DNA of 64,000 nucleotides, from NCBI RefSeq assembly GCF_002259485.1, contig NZ_NPGA01000005.1, positions 124,001-188,000 on the forward strand, in the 5' to 3' direction. A program made the position numbers and the translations under genes. The notes under the pieces are model-generated. The model saw only the letters and a program-made list of their open reading frames with translations. It was not told the origin of the DNA and searched no databases. Position 1 is the first letter of the stretch. The number at the start of each line of letters is the position of its first letter. This document shows positions 8,600-15,965 of this stretch, one piece after another. Source of the DNA: Rhodococcus sp. 14-1411-2a (GTDB lineage: Bacteria > Actinomycetota > Actinomycetes > Mycobacteriales > Mycobacteriaceae).

Positions 8600-9448
8600 C
8601 TAGTCGTTCTGGAAGTAGCTCAGCAGACGCAGGATCTCGACGTACAGCCAGACCAGCGTGATGGTCAGACCGAGGGCGACGCCCCAGGCTGCCTTCTCGG
8701 GAGCCTGTGCGCGGATCAGCTGATCCGCCTGATCGAAGTCGAGCAGGAAGCTGAACGCCGCGATGCCGATGCAGACGAGGCTGAAGATGATGGCCAGCGG
8801 TCCGCCGGAGCGAAGTCCGAAGCCGTCCTCCATGAAGAAGCTGGCGACGAGATTGCCGAGCATCAGCACGACGACACCGATGAGGGCACCGACGACCATG
8901 CGGGTCAAGCGCGGGGTGACGCGGATGGCACCGGTCTTGTAGACGATCAGCATGCCGAAGAACACGCCGAACGTACCGAGGACTGCTTGGCCGATGAGGG
9001 CGGATCCACCGACCCCACCGAACTCGACGCCGGTGAACATGAGCGACAGCGCACCGAGGAACACACCTTCGGCTGCGGCGTACGCGAGCACGATCGCCTT
9101 GTTGTCCATCTTGCGGCCGAAGGTCGCGAACATGACCAGACCGAAGCCGATCAAGCCACCGCCGATGACGAACGGGATGGCCAAGTCGGTGTTGTTGGAG
9201 ACGAGCAGGTACGAGATGATCGCCGTCACGCTCAGCACACCGAGGGTGATGCCGGTCTTGGTGACCACGTCGTCGATCGTCATGGCCCGCTGTGCGGGCT
9301 GCGTGGTGTACGGGTCGGCCTGCGTTCCGGGATGCTGGCCGAAGGTTGCGGCCTGCGAGGCTCCAGCCGTCGCAGATCCGAATGTGGCGTATCCGCCGCC
9401 CTGCTGCTTGGGCAGGTTGCGGAACACCGGGTTGCTGGAGGTGCGCAC
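8600..9448 (-). CDS. Bax inhibitor-1/YccA family membrane protein
   Basis: A 282-aa protein. The first ~75 residues are soluble and rich in G, Q and T; seven hydrophobic segments follow and the family ending FDQADQL...AWGVALGLTITLVWLYVEILRLL closes the protein. Bacterial members are inner-membrane proteins linked to FtsH-type proteolysis or calcium leak; the role here is not shown by the sequence. The GTG at 9448 (VRTSSNPVFRN) is chosen because GGGAAGAGA precedes it; the frame is open to 9652 without support. It diverges from the DUF5709 gene. Confidence 0.85.
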   Translation of the reverse strand: MRTSSNPVFRNLPKQQGGGYATFGSATAGASQAATFGQHPGTQADPYTTQPAQRAMTIDDVVTKTGITLGVLSVTAIISYLLVSNNTDLAIPFVIGGGLIGFGLVMFATFGRKMDNKAIVLAYAAAEGVFLGALSLMFTGVEFGGVGGSALIGQAVLGTFGVFFGMLIVYKTGAIRVTPRLTRMVVGALIGVVVLMLGNLVASFFMEDGFGLRSGGPLAIIFSLVCIGIAAFSFLLDFDQADQLIRAQAPEKAAWGVALGLTITLVWLYVEILRLLSYFQND

Positions 9449-9587
9449 CGTGTCTCTTCCCTTCGTAAGTTCTGATCCCCACCGGGGATCTCCCCGTCGG
9501 TCATCAGTAGAACGTCTGACATCCGGACAAAAGTTCCCGAGCGGAGAACTTCTACGACGGACAAAACGGACTCTACCGGGTACCGGG

Positions 9588-9615
9588 CACACACGCGGAG
9601 ACGACCGCGTGTGTG
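9588..9615. promoter_or_regulatory. Perfect 11-bp hairpin/operator in divergent gap
   Basis: CACACACGCGG and CCGCGTGTGTG are exact inverted repeats around a 6-nt spacer, 31 bases before the DUF5709 start codon. It has no T-run, so it reads as an operator or a 5'-leader stem rather than a terminator. Confidence 0.55.
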
Positions 9616-9645
9616 ACACCGAATCGAAACGGGCAGTATGAGGAA

Positions 9646-10071
9646 ATGGCAATCGAAGACGGACCCGACCAGACCTTGGACCCCAGTGAAAGCGTCGACT
9701 CCGACGAGGTGCGCAACGACGACGGCGACACCGTGGTCGATCCCCCCGACCATTGGAGCGAGGCCAACAGCTTCGGCACCACCGCTCGCGAGGCTGCCGA
9801 GGGCGAGAGCCTGGATCTCAAGCTCAGCGAGGAAGAACCCGACATCGCCGTCGAGGAGGAACTCGACCGCCCGATCACCGAGACTCCAGACGACGAACTG
9901 ACCGAGGAACTCGTCGACCACGTCGTCGAGGAATCCGACGAGGATCCCGACATCGACTACGCGGAAGGCCAGCGTCAGGCCGAGATCGTCGAGGGCACCC
10001 TTGTCGAGGACCTCGGGCGCAACCGGGGACAGATCGACGGAACTCCCGAAGACGGCGGCCCGGTCACCTGA
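9646..10071 (+). CDS. DUF5709-type acidic protein
   Basis: A 141-aa, strongly acidic soluble protein with no membrane segment. The pattern TLDPSESVDSDEV, then GTTAREAAEGESLDLKLSEEEPD, matches the actinobacterial DUF5709 layout (DPxxTLDDxGVD ... GTTAxEAxEGESLDxRLxxExPD) as remembered. The ATG at 9646 follows TGAGGA directly; an earlier start at 9613 would lie inside the hairpin at 9588-9615. No biochemical role is known. It converges with the RlmG-type gene, only 3 bases separating the stops. Confidence 0.7.
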   Translation: MAIEDGPDQTLDPSESVDSDEVRNDDGDTVVDPPDHWSEANSFGTTAREAAEGESLDLKLSEEEPDIAVEEELDRPITETPDDELTEELVDHVVEESDEDPDIDYAEGQRQAEIVEGTLVEDLGRNRGQIDGTPEDGGPVT

Positions 10072-10074
10072 CAG

Positions 10075-11202
10075 TCATCGTTGCTCGCTCGGGCGTACCG
10101 AGCGAGCAACGGTGAACTTGCCGTTGCGGCCCATGAGATCGGTGGGACCCACCGCGTCGGCCAGTTCACGCCGGTAGTTCAAGTGTGTGTTGTAGACCGT
10201 CCACATCTGTCCGCCCGGTCGCAGCACCCGACCGGCGGCAACGAACAATTTGCTCGCCGCGCCCGTGTGCACCGCGGCACCCTCGTGGAACGGTGGATTG
10301 CAGACCACCAGATCGACCGATTCGGAATCGAAGGTCGACATCGCGTCATCGGCGATCACCGAAATTCGAGTCCCGTTCGCCGCCGCAGTGGCCGAGGCCG
10401 ATGCGATCGCTGCCGCCGAGCGATCTGTCGCGATCACCTCGAGATCGGGCCTGGTCCGAGCCAGCTCGGTGGCGAGAATCCCTGTGCCACAACCCAAATC
10501 GACGGCGCTGCGGGCTCGCGGCAGCATCTTCGGTGTGTACTCGAGCAGAAAACGAGTTCCGATATCGAGGCCGGCCCCCGCGAACACCGCACCGTGCGCC
10601 ACCACCGTCATGTCCACATCGGCAATCCGCTTGCTCACCGGATACGTCATGCCCGACGCCACCGCCCCGGTTGCGGTGAGCACTCGGGCTTTCTGCCGGC
10701 CGCGGCCGGCCGTGACGGTCTCGAACGACTTTTTCAGGACGTCGTTCATCGCGGGGGTCATGTGTTTGTCTCGCCCGCCTGCGAGGACGACGACGTCCGC
10801 CGACGCGTGTGCCGCGATGTGCTCGGCGATCTCGGTGAGTTCGGCCAGACTTCGTGGCAATTGCATCAGTACTGTGCCCACGCCGGTCAGCAGTTCGGCA
10901 CCCAGGGTGTGCTGGGTGTAGGAGTCCGACAACGAGACTCGCGCGGCGTTCAGCTCGAGTGCCCGCGCGCCGGTGACGGCGTCCTGATGGACGCGAACCG
11001 CGGTGAAACCGAGGGAAACGGCACCGAGGGTCATGGCTCCGTACCTGTCGCCGATCACCGCGATCGGCATGGTCCTGTCGATTCCGGGGAGTTCGGCGAC
11101 GGTATCGAGGACGAGGCGGTCCGCGGCGTCGACGGCATGGAGGTTCGGTGCCTCGGCGTCGGGCTCACGGCGGAGGGCGTCGAACAGGGATTCATCGGGC
11201 AC
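10075..11202 (-). CDS. RlmG/RsmC-type rRNA guanine-N2 methyltransferase
   Basis: A 375-aa protein with two Rossmann-like halves. The C-terminal half holds the SAM motif DLGCGTG (235-241) and the base-flipping motif NPPFH (302-306) typical of N2-guanine methyltransferases. The N-terminal half is the non-catalytic duplicate seen in RsmC/RlmG. Likely substrate is G1835 of 23S or G1207 of 16S rRNA; the two cannot be separated here. The last seven codons are made by the stem-loop at 10079-10111. Confidence 0.75.
   Translation of the reverse strand: MPDESLFDALRREPDAEAPNLHAVDAADRLVLDTVAELPGIDRTMPIAVIGDRYGAMTLGAVSLGFTAVRVHQDAVTGARALELNAARVSLSDSYTQHTLGAELLTGVGTVLMQLPRSLAELTEIAEHIAAHASADVVVLAGGRDKHMTPAMNDVLKKSFETVTAGRGRQKARVLTATGAVASGMTYPVSKRIADVDMTVVAHGAVFAGAGLDIGTRFLLEYTPKMLPRARSAVDLGCGTGILATELARTRPDLEVIATDRSAAAIASASATAAANGTRISVIADDAMSTFDSESVDLVVCNPPFHEGAAVHTGAASKLFVAAGRVLRPGGQMWTVYNTHLNYRRELADAVGPTDLMGRNGKFTVARSVRPSEQR
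10079..10111. terminator. 14-bp perfect stem-loop at convergent gene ends
   Basis: CGTTGCTCGCTCGG and its exact complement flank GCGTA. It lies within the 3' coding end of the methyltransferase gene and just after the DUF5709 stop. There is no T-run, so it may work as a factor-dependent or bidirectional barrier. Confidence 0.6.
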
Positions 11203-11284
11203 CCGAGCAGTATCCCACCCTGCACACCCACGACAGCCCGCGCGGCGAGTGGCTATTGCGGCGAATCAGGGGCATGCTCGGGGA

Positions 11285-11407
11285 ATGGAACACAAAGACA
11301 AGAACGAGGCACTCTTCAGCCATCCTGACGATGCATCGACCGATGCACACGCCGAAGCTTCGAAGCCTGCCGTCTACACCGCCCTGTTCAGCGGCGCGAA
11401 CGAATGA
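11285..11407 (+). CDS. Possible 40-aa acidic small protein
   Basis: An ORF from ATG 11285 encodes 40 residues (MEHKDKNEALFSHPDDAS... ending SGANE). It fills the gap between two minus-strand genes and its third codon positions lean to G/C, as in true genes here. The SD (CGGGG) is weak and close. No family is recognised, and the residues are polar and acidic with no membrane segment. It may be a real small protein or chance. Confidence 0.4.
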   Translation: MEHKDKNEALFSHPDDASTDAHAEASKPAVYTALFSGANE

Positions 11408-11431
11408 CGTTCGGAACGTAACGAGCAACTC

Positions 11432-11956
11432 TCACGACAGGTAGCGCAGGTACTCGAGCGCCTTGGTCGCATGCACGTGACCGCGCTCGCTCCGCACCGT
11501 CATCCGCACCACTCGGTGCCGATCGATCACGAATGTCGTCCGCTTCACGGACAATAATTGCCTCACATATCCGCGACGGCCCGCGTTCGAGTGGCCGCGT
11601 TCGAGCTCTCGGAGCCGACGCCGCCGCGTGAGCCACCCGCCTCTACGCACTCCGAACTGTTCGGCGACCGCCCCGTCGGGATCGGAGAGCAACGGAAAGT
11701 CGAACGACCTCTGCAGCGCGAAATGATGGTTCCGATCTCGGGTGTCGGTACTGATGCCCACGCGTTGTGCGCCGAATCTGTCGAATTCCGTGCCCAGGTC
11801 CCTGAAGTGACACGCTTCGGCTGTGCAGATGGGGCTGTTGGCCGCCGGGTAGAAGAACAGGACGACCGGACCCGACGCCGTCAGGTCGGACAGCGCACGC
11901 AGTTCACCGGAATGGTCCGGCAACTCGAAGTCCGGGGCGGTCTTTCCGATGCGCAT
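11432..11956 (-). CDS. Peroxiredoxin (BCP/PrxQ-like)
   Basis: A 174-aa thiol peroxidase of the AhpC/TSA fold. The active-site segment FFYPAANSPICTAEACH gives the peroxidatic cysteine C44 and a likely resolving cysteine C49, five residues apart as in PrxQ. The usual P-x-x-x-T before the cysteine is replaced by PAANSPIC, a mild departure. The C-terminal half has an Arg-rich insertion (WLTRRRRLRELERGHSN) between the core strands. The gene may be read with the upstream phosphatase (16-bp gap). The reductant is probably thioredoxin, by family. Confidence 0.8.
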   Translation of the reverse strand: MRIGKTAPDFELPDHSGELRALSDLTASGPVVLFFYPAANSPICTAEACHFRDLGTEFDRFGAQRVGISTDTRDRNHHFALQRSFDFPLLSDPDGAVAEQFGVRRGGWLTRRRRLRELERGHSNAGRRGYVRQLLSVKRTTFVIDRHRVVRMTVRSERGHVHATKALEYLRYLS

Positions 11957-11972
11957 GGGGCGAGGTTACCGC

Positions 11973-12740
11973 TCAGCCCTGCACGAGGGCGGCAGTCAGG
12001 CGTTGCCGGAGATCCCGATCGATACCCAGGTGGGTCAGATATCCGCCGAACGAACCGTGGTTCGACTCCATGGTGGCCCATCCGTGCTCCAGATAGGACG
12101 CACGAACGCCCAGGATCGCCTCGGTCGGCAGAACGTCGTGGAGTCCGGCCCAGGTCCGGCGGACGTGCGCGAGCAACGGCTCCATCGCATCGTTGCTTCT
12201 CAGATAGTCCGCGACGATGTCGTCCTCGTCGACGCCTGCCGCGCGCAACACCGTCGCGACCGTCCACCCCGCGCGGTCCTTACCTGCTGCGCAGTGCACC
12301 AGGACACCGCCGCGACGCCCCACGATCTCGTCCACCACCCGCTTGATCGCGTGCGACGCTCCGTCGAGAGTCGAGAAGGAGGCATACGCGCGCATCATGT
12401 AGTCCACTTGACTCTGCTCGTCGTGAATCGGGGCCGCCTCGTGTGGGGCTCGCTCGCCCTTCAGATTCTCGTACGGCACGGAGATCGACTCGACGCCGGC
12501 GGGAACCCTGTCGACACCGCTTCGTTCGGCCTCCGCATCACCGCGGAAATCGAACACGGTACGGATGCCCAGATCCGCGACAACGCGCTGCCCGACCTCG
12601 GTCAACCCGCTCAATTCGGATGCGCGATAGAACAATCCGGGCCGAACCGTCGCCCCGTCGGTGGTACGCACACCGCCGAGATCGCGAAAGTTCCAGGCCC
12701 CGTCGAGGGCGAATTGATCGTGTACCGGGGCGTCGGGCAT
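11973..12740 (-). CDS. PtpB-type tyrosine/serine protein phosphatase
   Basis: A 255-aa phosphatase. The CX5R loop is VHCAAGKDRAGW (C150, R156), in the HCxxGKDRTG form of the PtpB/lipid-phosphatase-like family. NFRDLGG (17-23) and the YRA(S) region are also typical. It would dephosphorylate phosphotyrosine, phosphoserine or phosphoinositides. The aspartate general acid is supplied within the loop (D155). No signal peptide is seen, yet M. tuberculosis PtpB is secreted without one. It lies 25 bp from the upstream ABM gene and 16 bp from the peroxiredoxin gene, so the three may form an operon. Confidence 0.85.
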   Translation of the reverse strand: MPDAPVHDQFALDGAWNFRDLGGVRTTDGATVRPGLFYRASELSGLTEVGQRVVADLGIRTVFDFRGDAEAERSGVDRVPAGVESISVPYENLKGERAPHEAAPIHDEQSQVDYMMRAYASFSTLDGASHAIKRVVDEIVGRRGGVLVHCAAGKDRAGWTVATVLRAAGVDEDDIVADYLRSNDAMEPLLAHVRRTWAGLHDVLPTEAILGVRASYLEHGWATMESNHGSFGGYLTHLGIDRDLRQRLTAALVQG

Positions 12741-12765
12741 GAGTACGACCCTATCGAAGGTGATC

Positions 12766-13338
12766 CTACGAGCGCGGTGTCAGCCACCGCCGTAGCCGGG
12801 CGGTGACGAACGGCATCACCACGTAGACCATCAGCGGTGTGCACATCATCACCACCAGTGCGGTGCGCAGAGCCACGTTCAGGTCGGTCAGATGTGGCGT
12901 GAGAACGATGTTGACGAGCAAACTGACGGCGTAGAAGGCCACGCCGATCGAGATCGCCTGCTTCCACCGCGGCGGCGGACCACCGATGACCCGGACGGCG
13001 TCGGTGAGGTTGGACTGCGGCTCGAACCATCCCTCCACACCGGAGAGTCGATGGGTCGCAACGTCGTCGGCGATGGGACGGCCGGTGCTGAGCCAGGTGC
13101 GCCTGGCATCCGAGCGCAGCCAGGCGTCGAGGTCGTCGTGTGTCTCGAATCGATAGACCACGTGGTAGTCGCTGGAATCACCGGAACTGCGCAGCCAGCC
13201 GCCACCGAGAAATCCGGGAAAGGTTCGGACCAGATCCATCCCGCGATCGGTCCACTCCACGAAGTCTGTTTCGTATCCCTGTCGAACGCGTCGTGCGACC
13301 GAGGTCGTGACGTGATCGAGCGTGTCGGTCGTGGTCAT
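12766..13338 (-). CDS. Antibiotic-biosynthesis-monooxygenase-like protein with two membrane segments
   Basis: A 190-aa protein. Residues ~8-105 look like the ABM ferredoxin-like fold (SVARRVRQGYETDFVEW, GFLGGGWLRSS, YHVVYRFETHDDLDAWLRS). After a linker, two hydrophobic segments follow (about 128-150 and 158-178). Such fusions are usually annotated as ABM domain membrane proteins and their substrate is unknown. Start ATG at 13338. It diverges from the AsnC-FAD oxidase pair and may share a promoter region with it. Confidence 0.7.
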   Translation of the reverse strand: MTTTDTLDHVTTSVARRVRQGYETDFVEWTDRGMDLVRTFPGFLGGGWLRSSGDSSDYHVVYRFETHDDLDAWLRSDARRTWLSTGRPIADDVATHRLSGVEGWFEPQSNLTDAVRVIGGPPPRWKQAISIGVAFYAVSLLVNIVLTPHLTDLNVALRTALVVMMCTPLMVYVVMPFVTARLRRWLTPRS

Positions 13339-13378
13339 GACTACCCCTTCTGCGCGTGTTCGTCGCGGATCGATGTGT

Positions 13379-13480
13379 TCTACACAGAGTGCGGCCAGAT
13401 GGACCGACTTTCAAATCGAGAGCCGAATCGGAGATCGATGGCTCACGGTCGGGAAAGATGTGACAATTCGTCTACACAGA
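13379..13480. promoter_or_regulatory. Direct repeat TCTACACAGA in divergent gap
   Basis: TCTACACAGA occurs at 13379-13388 and again at 13471-13480. The first copy is part of TGTGTTCTACACA (13374-13386), a 5-3-5 palindrome. They flank the promoter region between the ABM gene and the AsnC gene, so they are candidate AsnC sites. Confidence 0.4.
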
Positions 13481-13508
13481 CCCTTTCCGAGCGACCTGGA
13501 GTGGACGG

Positions 13509-14006
13509 ATGGCACAGCACCGACCCGAGTACCGTCTCGACGACGTGGACCGACGCATCGTCACCGAGCTCAGCCGTGACGGCAGAATGTCCATGCGTGC
13601 CCTGGCCGAGGCCACCCACATCTCGCGGGCGCACGCCTACGTGCGCGTCGACCGCCTCGTCGACGAAGGTGTCATCGAGGGATTCACCGCACGCATCGCC
13701 TACGAGAAGGCGGGGTTCGGCGCGTCGGCCTATGTGGCACTGTCCATTCGGCAGGATTCCTGGCGAGCCGTCGCCGACGACCTGAGCACCTTTCCGTTCG
13801 TCGAACACGTCAGCCTCATGGGCGGCGACTTCGACGCACTCGTTCTGGTGCGAGCTCCGGACACCTCGGCGCTACGCCATCTGGTCCTCGACAAGCTGCA
13901 GGGACTCGACGGGATACTGTCGACGCGAACCTGGCTGATCTTCGACGAGGCGATCGGACCGGGCGCGCAGTGGACCGCAGAGACAACGAACGGAAGCAAT
14001 CCATGA
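13509..14006 (+). CDS. Lrp/AsnC-family regulator of the adjacent FAD oxidase
   Basis: A 165-aa regulator. An N-terminal winged HTH (residues ~8-60, RLDDVDRRIVTELSRDGRMSMRALAEATHISRAHAYVRVDRL) is followed by a RAM/AsnC ligand domain (~70-150). Its stop overlaps the start of the FAD oxidase (ATGA), so both are made together. By analogy with DadR-type or BkdR-type regulators it probably senses the amino acid that the oxidase uses and controls its own operon. Confidence 0.88.
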   Translation: MAQHRPEYRLDDVDRRIVTELSRDGRMSMRALAEATHISRAHAYVRVDRLVDEGVIEGFTARIAYEKAGFGASAYVALSIRQDSWRAVADDLSTFPFVEHVSLMGGDFDALVLVRAPDTSALRHLVLDKLQGLDGILSTRTWLIFDEAIGPGAQWTAETTNGSNP

Positions 14007-15148
14007 CCACGTCCGAGCGAGATCCGAACTCCACCGACGTCATCGTGATCGGCGGCGGAATCGGGGGTGTCTCGCTCGGATACGAACTCGCGAGCGACCG
14101 ACGCGTCACGCTGCTCGAGCGCGAGAAGACCCTGGCCTTCCACACCACCGGCCGCTCGGCCGCACTGTTTCTGGAGACCTACGGCAACAGCACCATTCGC
14201 GCTCTGACGACGGCCAGTCGAGAATTCCTGACGAACCCGCCGGAACACTTCCGATCCGAATTGCTCGCCCCGCGTCCGCTGCTGCAGTTCGCGGCCAGCG
14301 GCCGAGGTGACGCGCTGGAGGCAATGTACGCGGACGTCAGCCGACTGACACCGGACGCCCAACTGGTATCCCCGGCCGACGCGCAGACGCTCTTTCCGCC
14401 GCTGCGTCCCGAACTGATCGATTGTGCACTGCACGAACCACATTCGATGGAGGTCGACGTACACGCGTTGCATCAGGGGTTCGTGCGGGGGCTGCGCGAT
14501 CGAGGTGGGCGAGTCCACACCGGGGCAGGTGTGACGCAACTGCGACGCATCGACGGACTGTGGCACGTGCACATCACGGACGGGTCGGTCCACACCGCGC
14601 CGCTCGTCGTCGACGCAGCAGGCGCGTGGGCGGATGTTCTCGGAGCGATGGCGGGAGCCGATCCCATCGGACTCGTGCCGATGCGTCGGTCGGTGTTCAT
14701 GGTCGCCGCACCCGACAATCTCGACACCGCGAATCTTGCGACGTTGAGCGACATGGACGAGAAGTTCTACATCAAACCCGAAGGCGCACAACTGTTGTGT
14801 TCGCCTGCGGACGAGACGCCCACCGAACCGAGTGATGCGCGCCCGGACGAACTGGAGATCGCGCGGGCGTTCGACGACATCGCCGGGGCGACCACGCTGA
14901 CGGGTAGGCATCTGCGCTCGTCCTGGGCGGGTCTGCGCAGTTTCGTTCCCGATCGCACCCCGGTCGTGGGCTTCGATCGAGAAGTCGAAGGTTTCTTCTG
15001 GTGCGCCGGTCAGGGCGGATACGGAATCCAGACGTGTGCGGCGCTCGCCAGAGTGGGCGCGTCTCTGATTCGGCGGCAACCACTTCCGGTCGATGTGACC
15101 GAGCGTGGACTACGGCCGGGCGACGTGGCTCCGCAGCGCTTCGGGTGA
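14003..15148 (+). CDS. FAD-dependent amino acid oxidase/dehydrogenase (DAO family)
   Basis: A 381-aa flavoenzyme. The dinucleotide motif DVIVIGGGIGGVSLGYELA is near residues 12-30. FHTTGRSAALF matches the DadA-like HtTGRSAa signature, and the C-terminal FFWCAGQGGYGIQTCAALA closes the FAD site. The family deaminates D-amino acids, glycine or hydroxyglutarate. Start ATG 14003 overlaps the AsnC stop; the in-frame start at 13970 is rejected. The partner AsnC gene points to an amino acid substrate. It converges on the TetR gene. Confidence 0.85.
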   Translation: MTTSERDPNSTDVIVIGGGIGGVSLGYELASDRRVTLLEREKTLAFHTTGRSAALFLETYGNSTIRALTTASREFLTNPPEHFRSELLAPRPLLQFAASGRGDALEAMYADVSRLTPDAQLVSPADAQTLFPPLRPELIDCALHEPHSMEVDVHALHQGFVRGLRDRGGRVHTGAGVTQLRRIDGLWHVHITDGSVHTAPLVVDAAGAWADVLGAMAGADPIGLVPMRRSVFMVAAPDNLDTANLATLSDMDEKFYIKPEGAQLLCSPADETPTEPSDARPDELEIARAFDDIAGATTLTGRHLRSSWAGLRSFVPDRTPVVGFDREVEGFFWCAGQGGYGIQTCAALARVGASLIRRQPLPVDVTERGLRPGDVAPQRFG

Positions 15149-15162
15149 GACGCGCTTCGCGC

Positions 15163-15226
15163 CACGTGCACGAAAACTCGACCCCTGCTACGAAGTTTCA
15201 CTCACGTGCGGCGCAGCCGCTCTACC
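15163..15226. repeat. Convergent-terminator repeat, copy 2
   Basis: On the minus strand this begins with the same GGTAGAGCGGCTGCGCCGCA as copy 1 (4679), continues CGTGA..GAAACTTCGTAGCAGG, and pairs imperfectly with the far arm CACGTGCACGAAAACTCG. Here the repeat lies inside the last 13 codons of the TetR gene and supplies its TAG stop, while its other arm ends just after the FAD oxidase. Confidence 0.75.
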
Positions 15227-15844
15227 GACGACGCGTCGCAGATCACGCACCGTGGTTCGGTAGATGTCCAGTAGATCCGCGTCCTGTCCACCGTCGACCC
15301 GCTCTGCCCAGTCGTCGAAGGCGATGCGCATGACCATGCCGGCACCCTCCACCAGAAGTCGTGCATAGGAACGTGATTCGTGACCACCGAGCCGTTCGGC
15401 CACCGCATCGGTGACGCGGCACAATGTCATCGCGTCGTGGGCGAAGGCCGCGGATCGCAGGTGCGCGTCGGCCCCGATCAGCCGTCTGGTGCGGAGGAGA
15501 CGATCCCGCACCTCGTCCGGTACGGAAGAAAATCGTTCGACGGATCGCTCGTAGAGTGCTTCGATTCCGGTGATGGTGATGTTCTCCGGTGCCGTGGACG
15601 CCAGCCAGGCGTGCAGATCGACGTCCAGCTCGGGGTCGTTTCCGAGGACGGATTCTTCCTTCGACGCGAAGCTACGAAAGAACGTGCTGGGCGATACCCC
15701 TGCCCGACGCGCGATCTCGTCGACCGTCGTCGCGGCGCACCCCTGCTTCTCGAACAGGTCGAGCGCGGCGCAGGAGATCTCGAGCTGGGTGTCTCGGCGA
15801 CGTCGTTCTCGCAGATCCAGCACTCGTTCCGTCATCCTCGTCAC
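15188..15844 (-). CDS. TetR-family regulator of the divergent MFS exporter
   Basis: A 218-aa regulator. The N-terminal HTH reads ISCAALDLFEKQGCAATTVDEIARRAGVSPSTFFRSFASKEE (about residues 22-65). The C-terminal domain is a variable ligand-binding helix bundle. It is divergent from an EmrB-type MFS gene with palindromes between them, the usual layout of a repressor with its efflux pump. The last residues (GRAAAPHVSETS) come from the repeat at 15163-15226 and are probably not part of the ancestral protein. The ATG at 15844 could be replaced by the next ATG three codons on. Confidence 0.88.
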   Translation of the reverse strand: MTRMTERVLDLRERRRRDTQLEISCAALDLFEKQGCAATTVDEIARRAGVSPSTFFRSFASKEESVLGNDPELDVDLHAWLASTAPENITITGIEALYERSVERFSSVPDEVRDRLLRTRRLIGADAHLRSAAFAHDAMTLCRVTDAVAERLGGHESRSYARLLVEGAGMVMRIAFDDWAERVDGGQDADLLDIYRTTVRDLRRVVGRAAAPHVSETS

Positions 15845-15860
15845 TCCTTCGGGTTCTCAC

Positions 15861-15900
15861 CGTCAACTTACCAGTAATATTCAAGTTGACAGTCACTGTC
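15861..15900. promoter_or_regulatory. Palindromic operators between TetR and MFS genes
   Basis: Two nested symmetric sites: GTCAACTT-N13-AAGTTGAC (15861-15889) and the odd perfect palindrome TGACAGTCACTGTCA (15886-15900). TTGACA at 15885-15890 may be a -35 for the MFS gene. Repressor binding here would silence both genes. Confidence 0.6.
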
Positions 15901-15965
15901 ATGGTGACTCAAGCTATCTGGGCGGTCCGTTGTCCGCACCTTGTACCCATACTCGAAAGCTTCCG

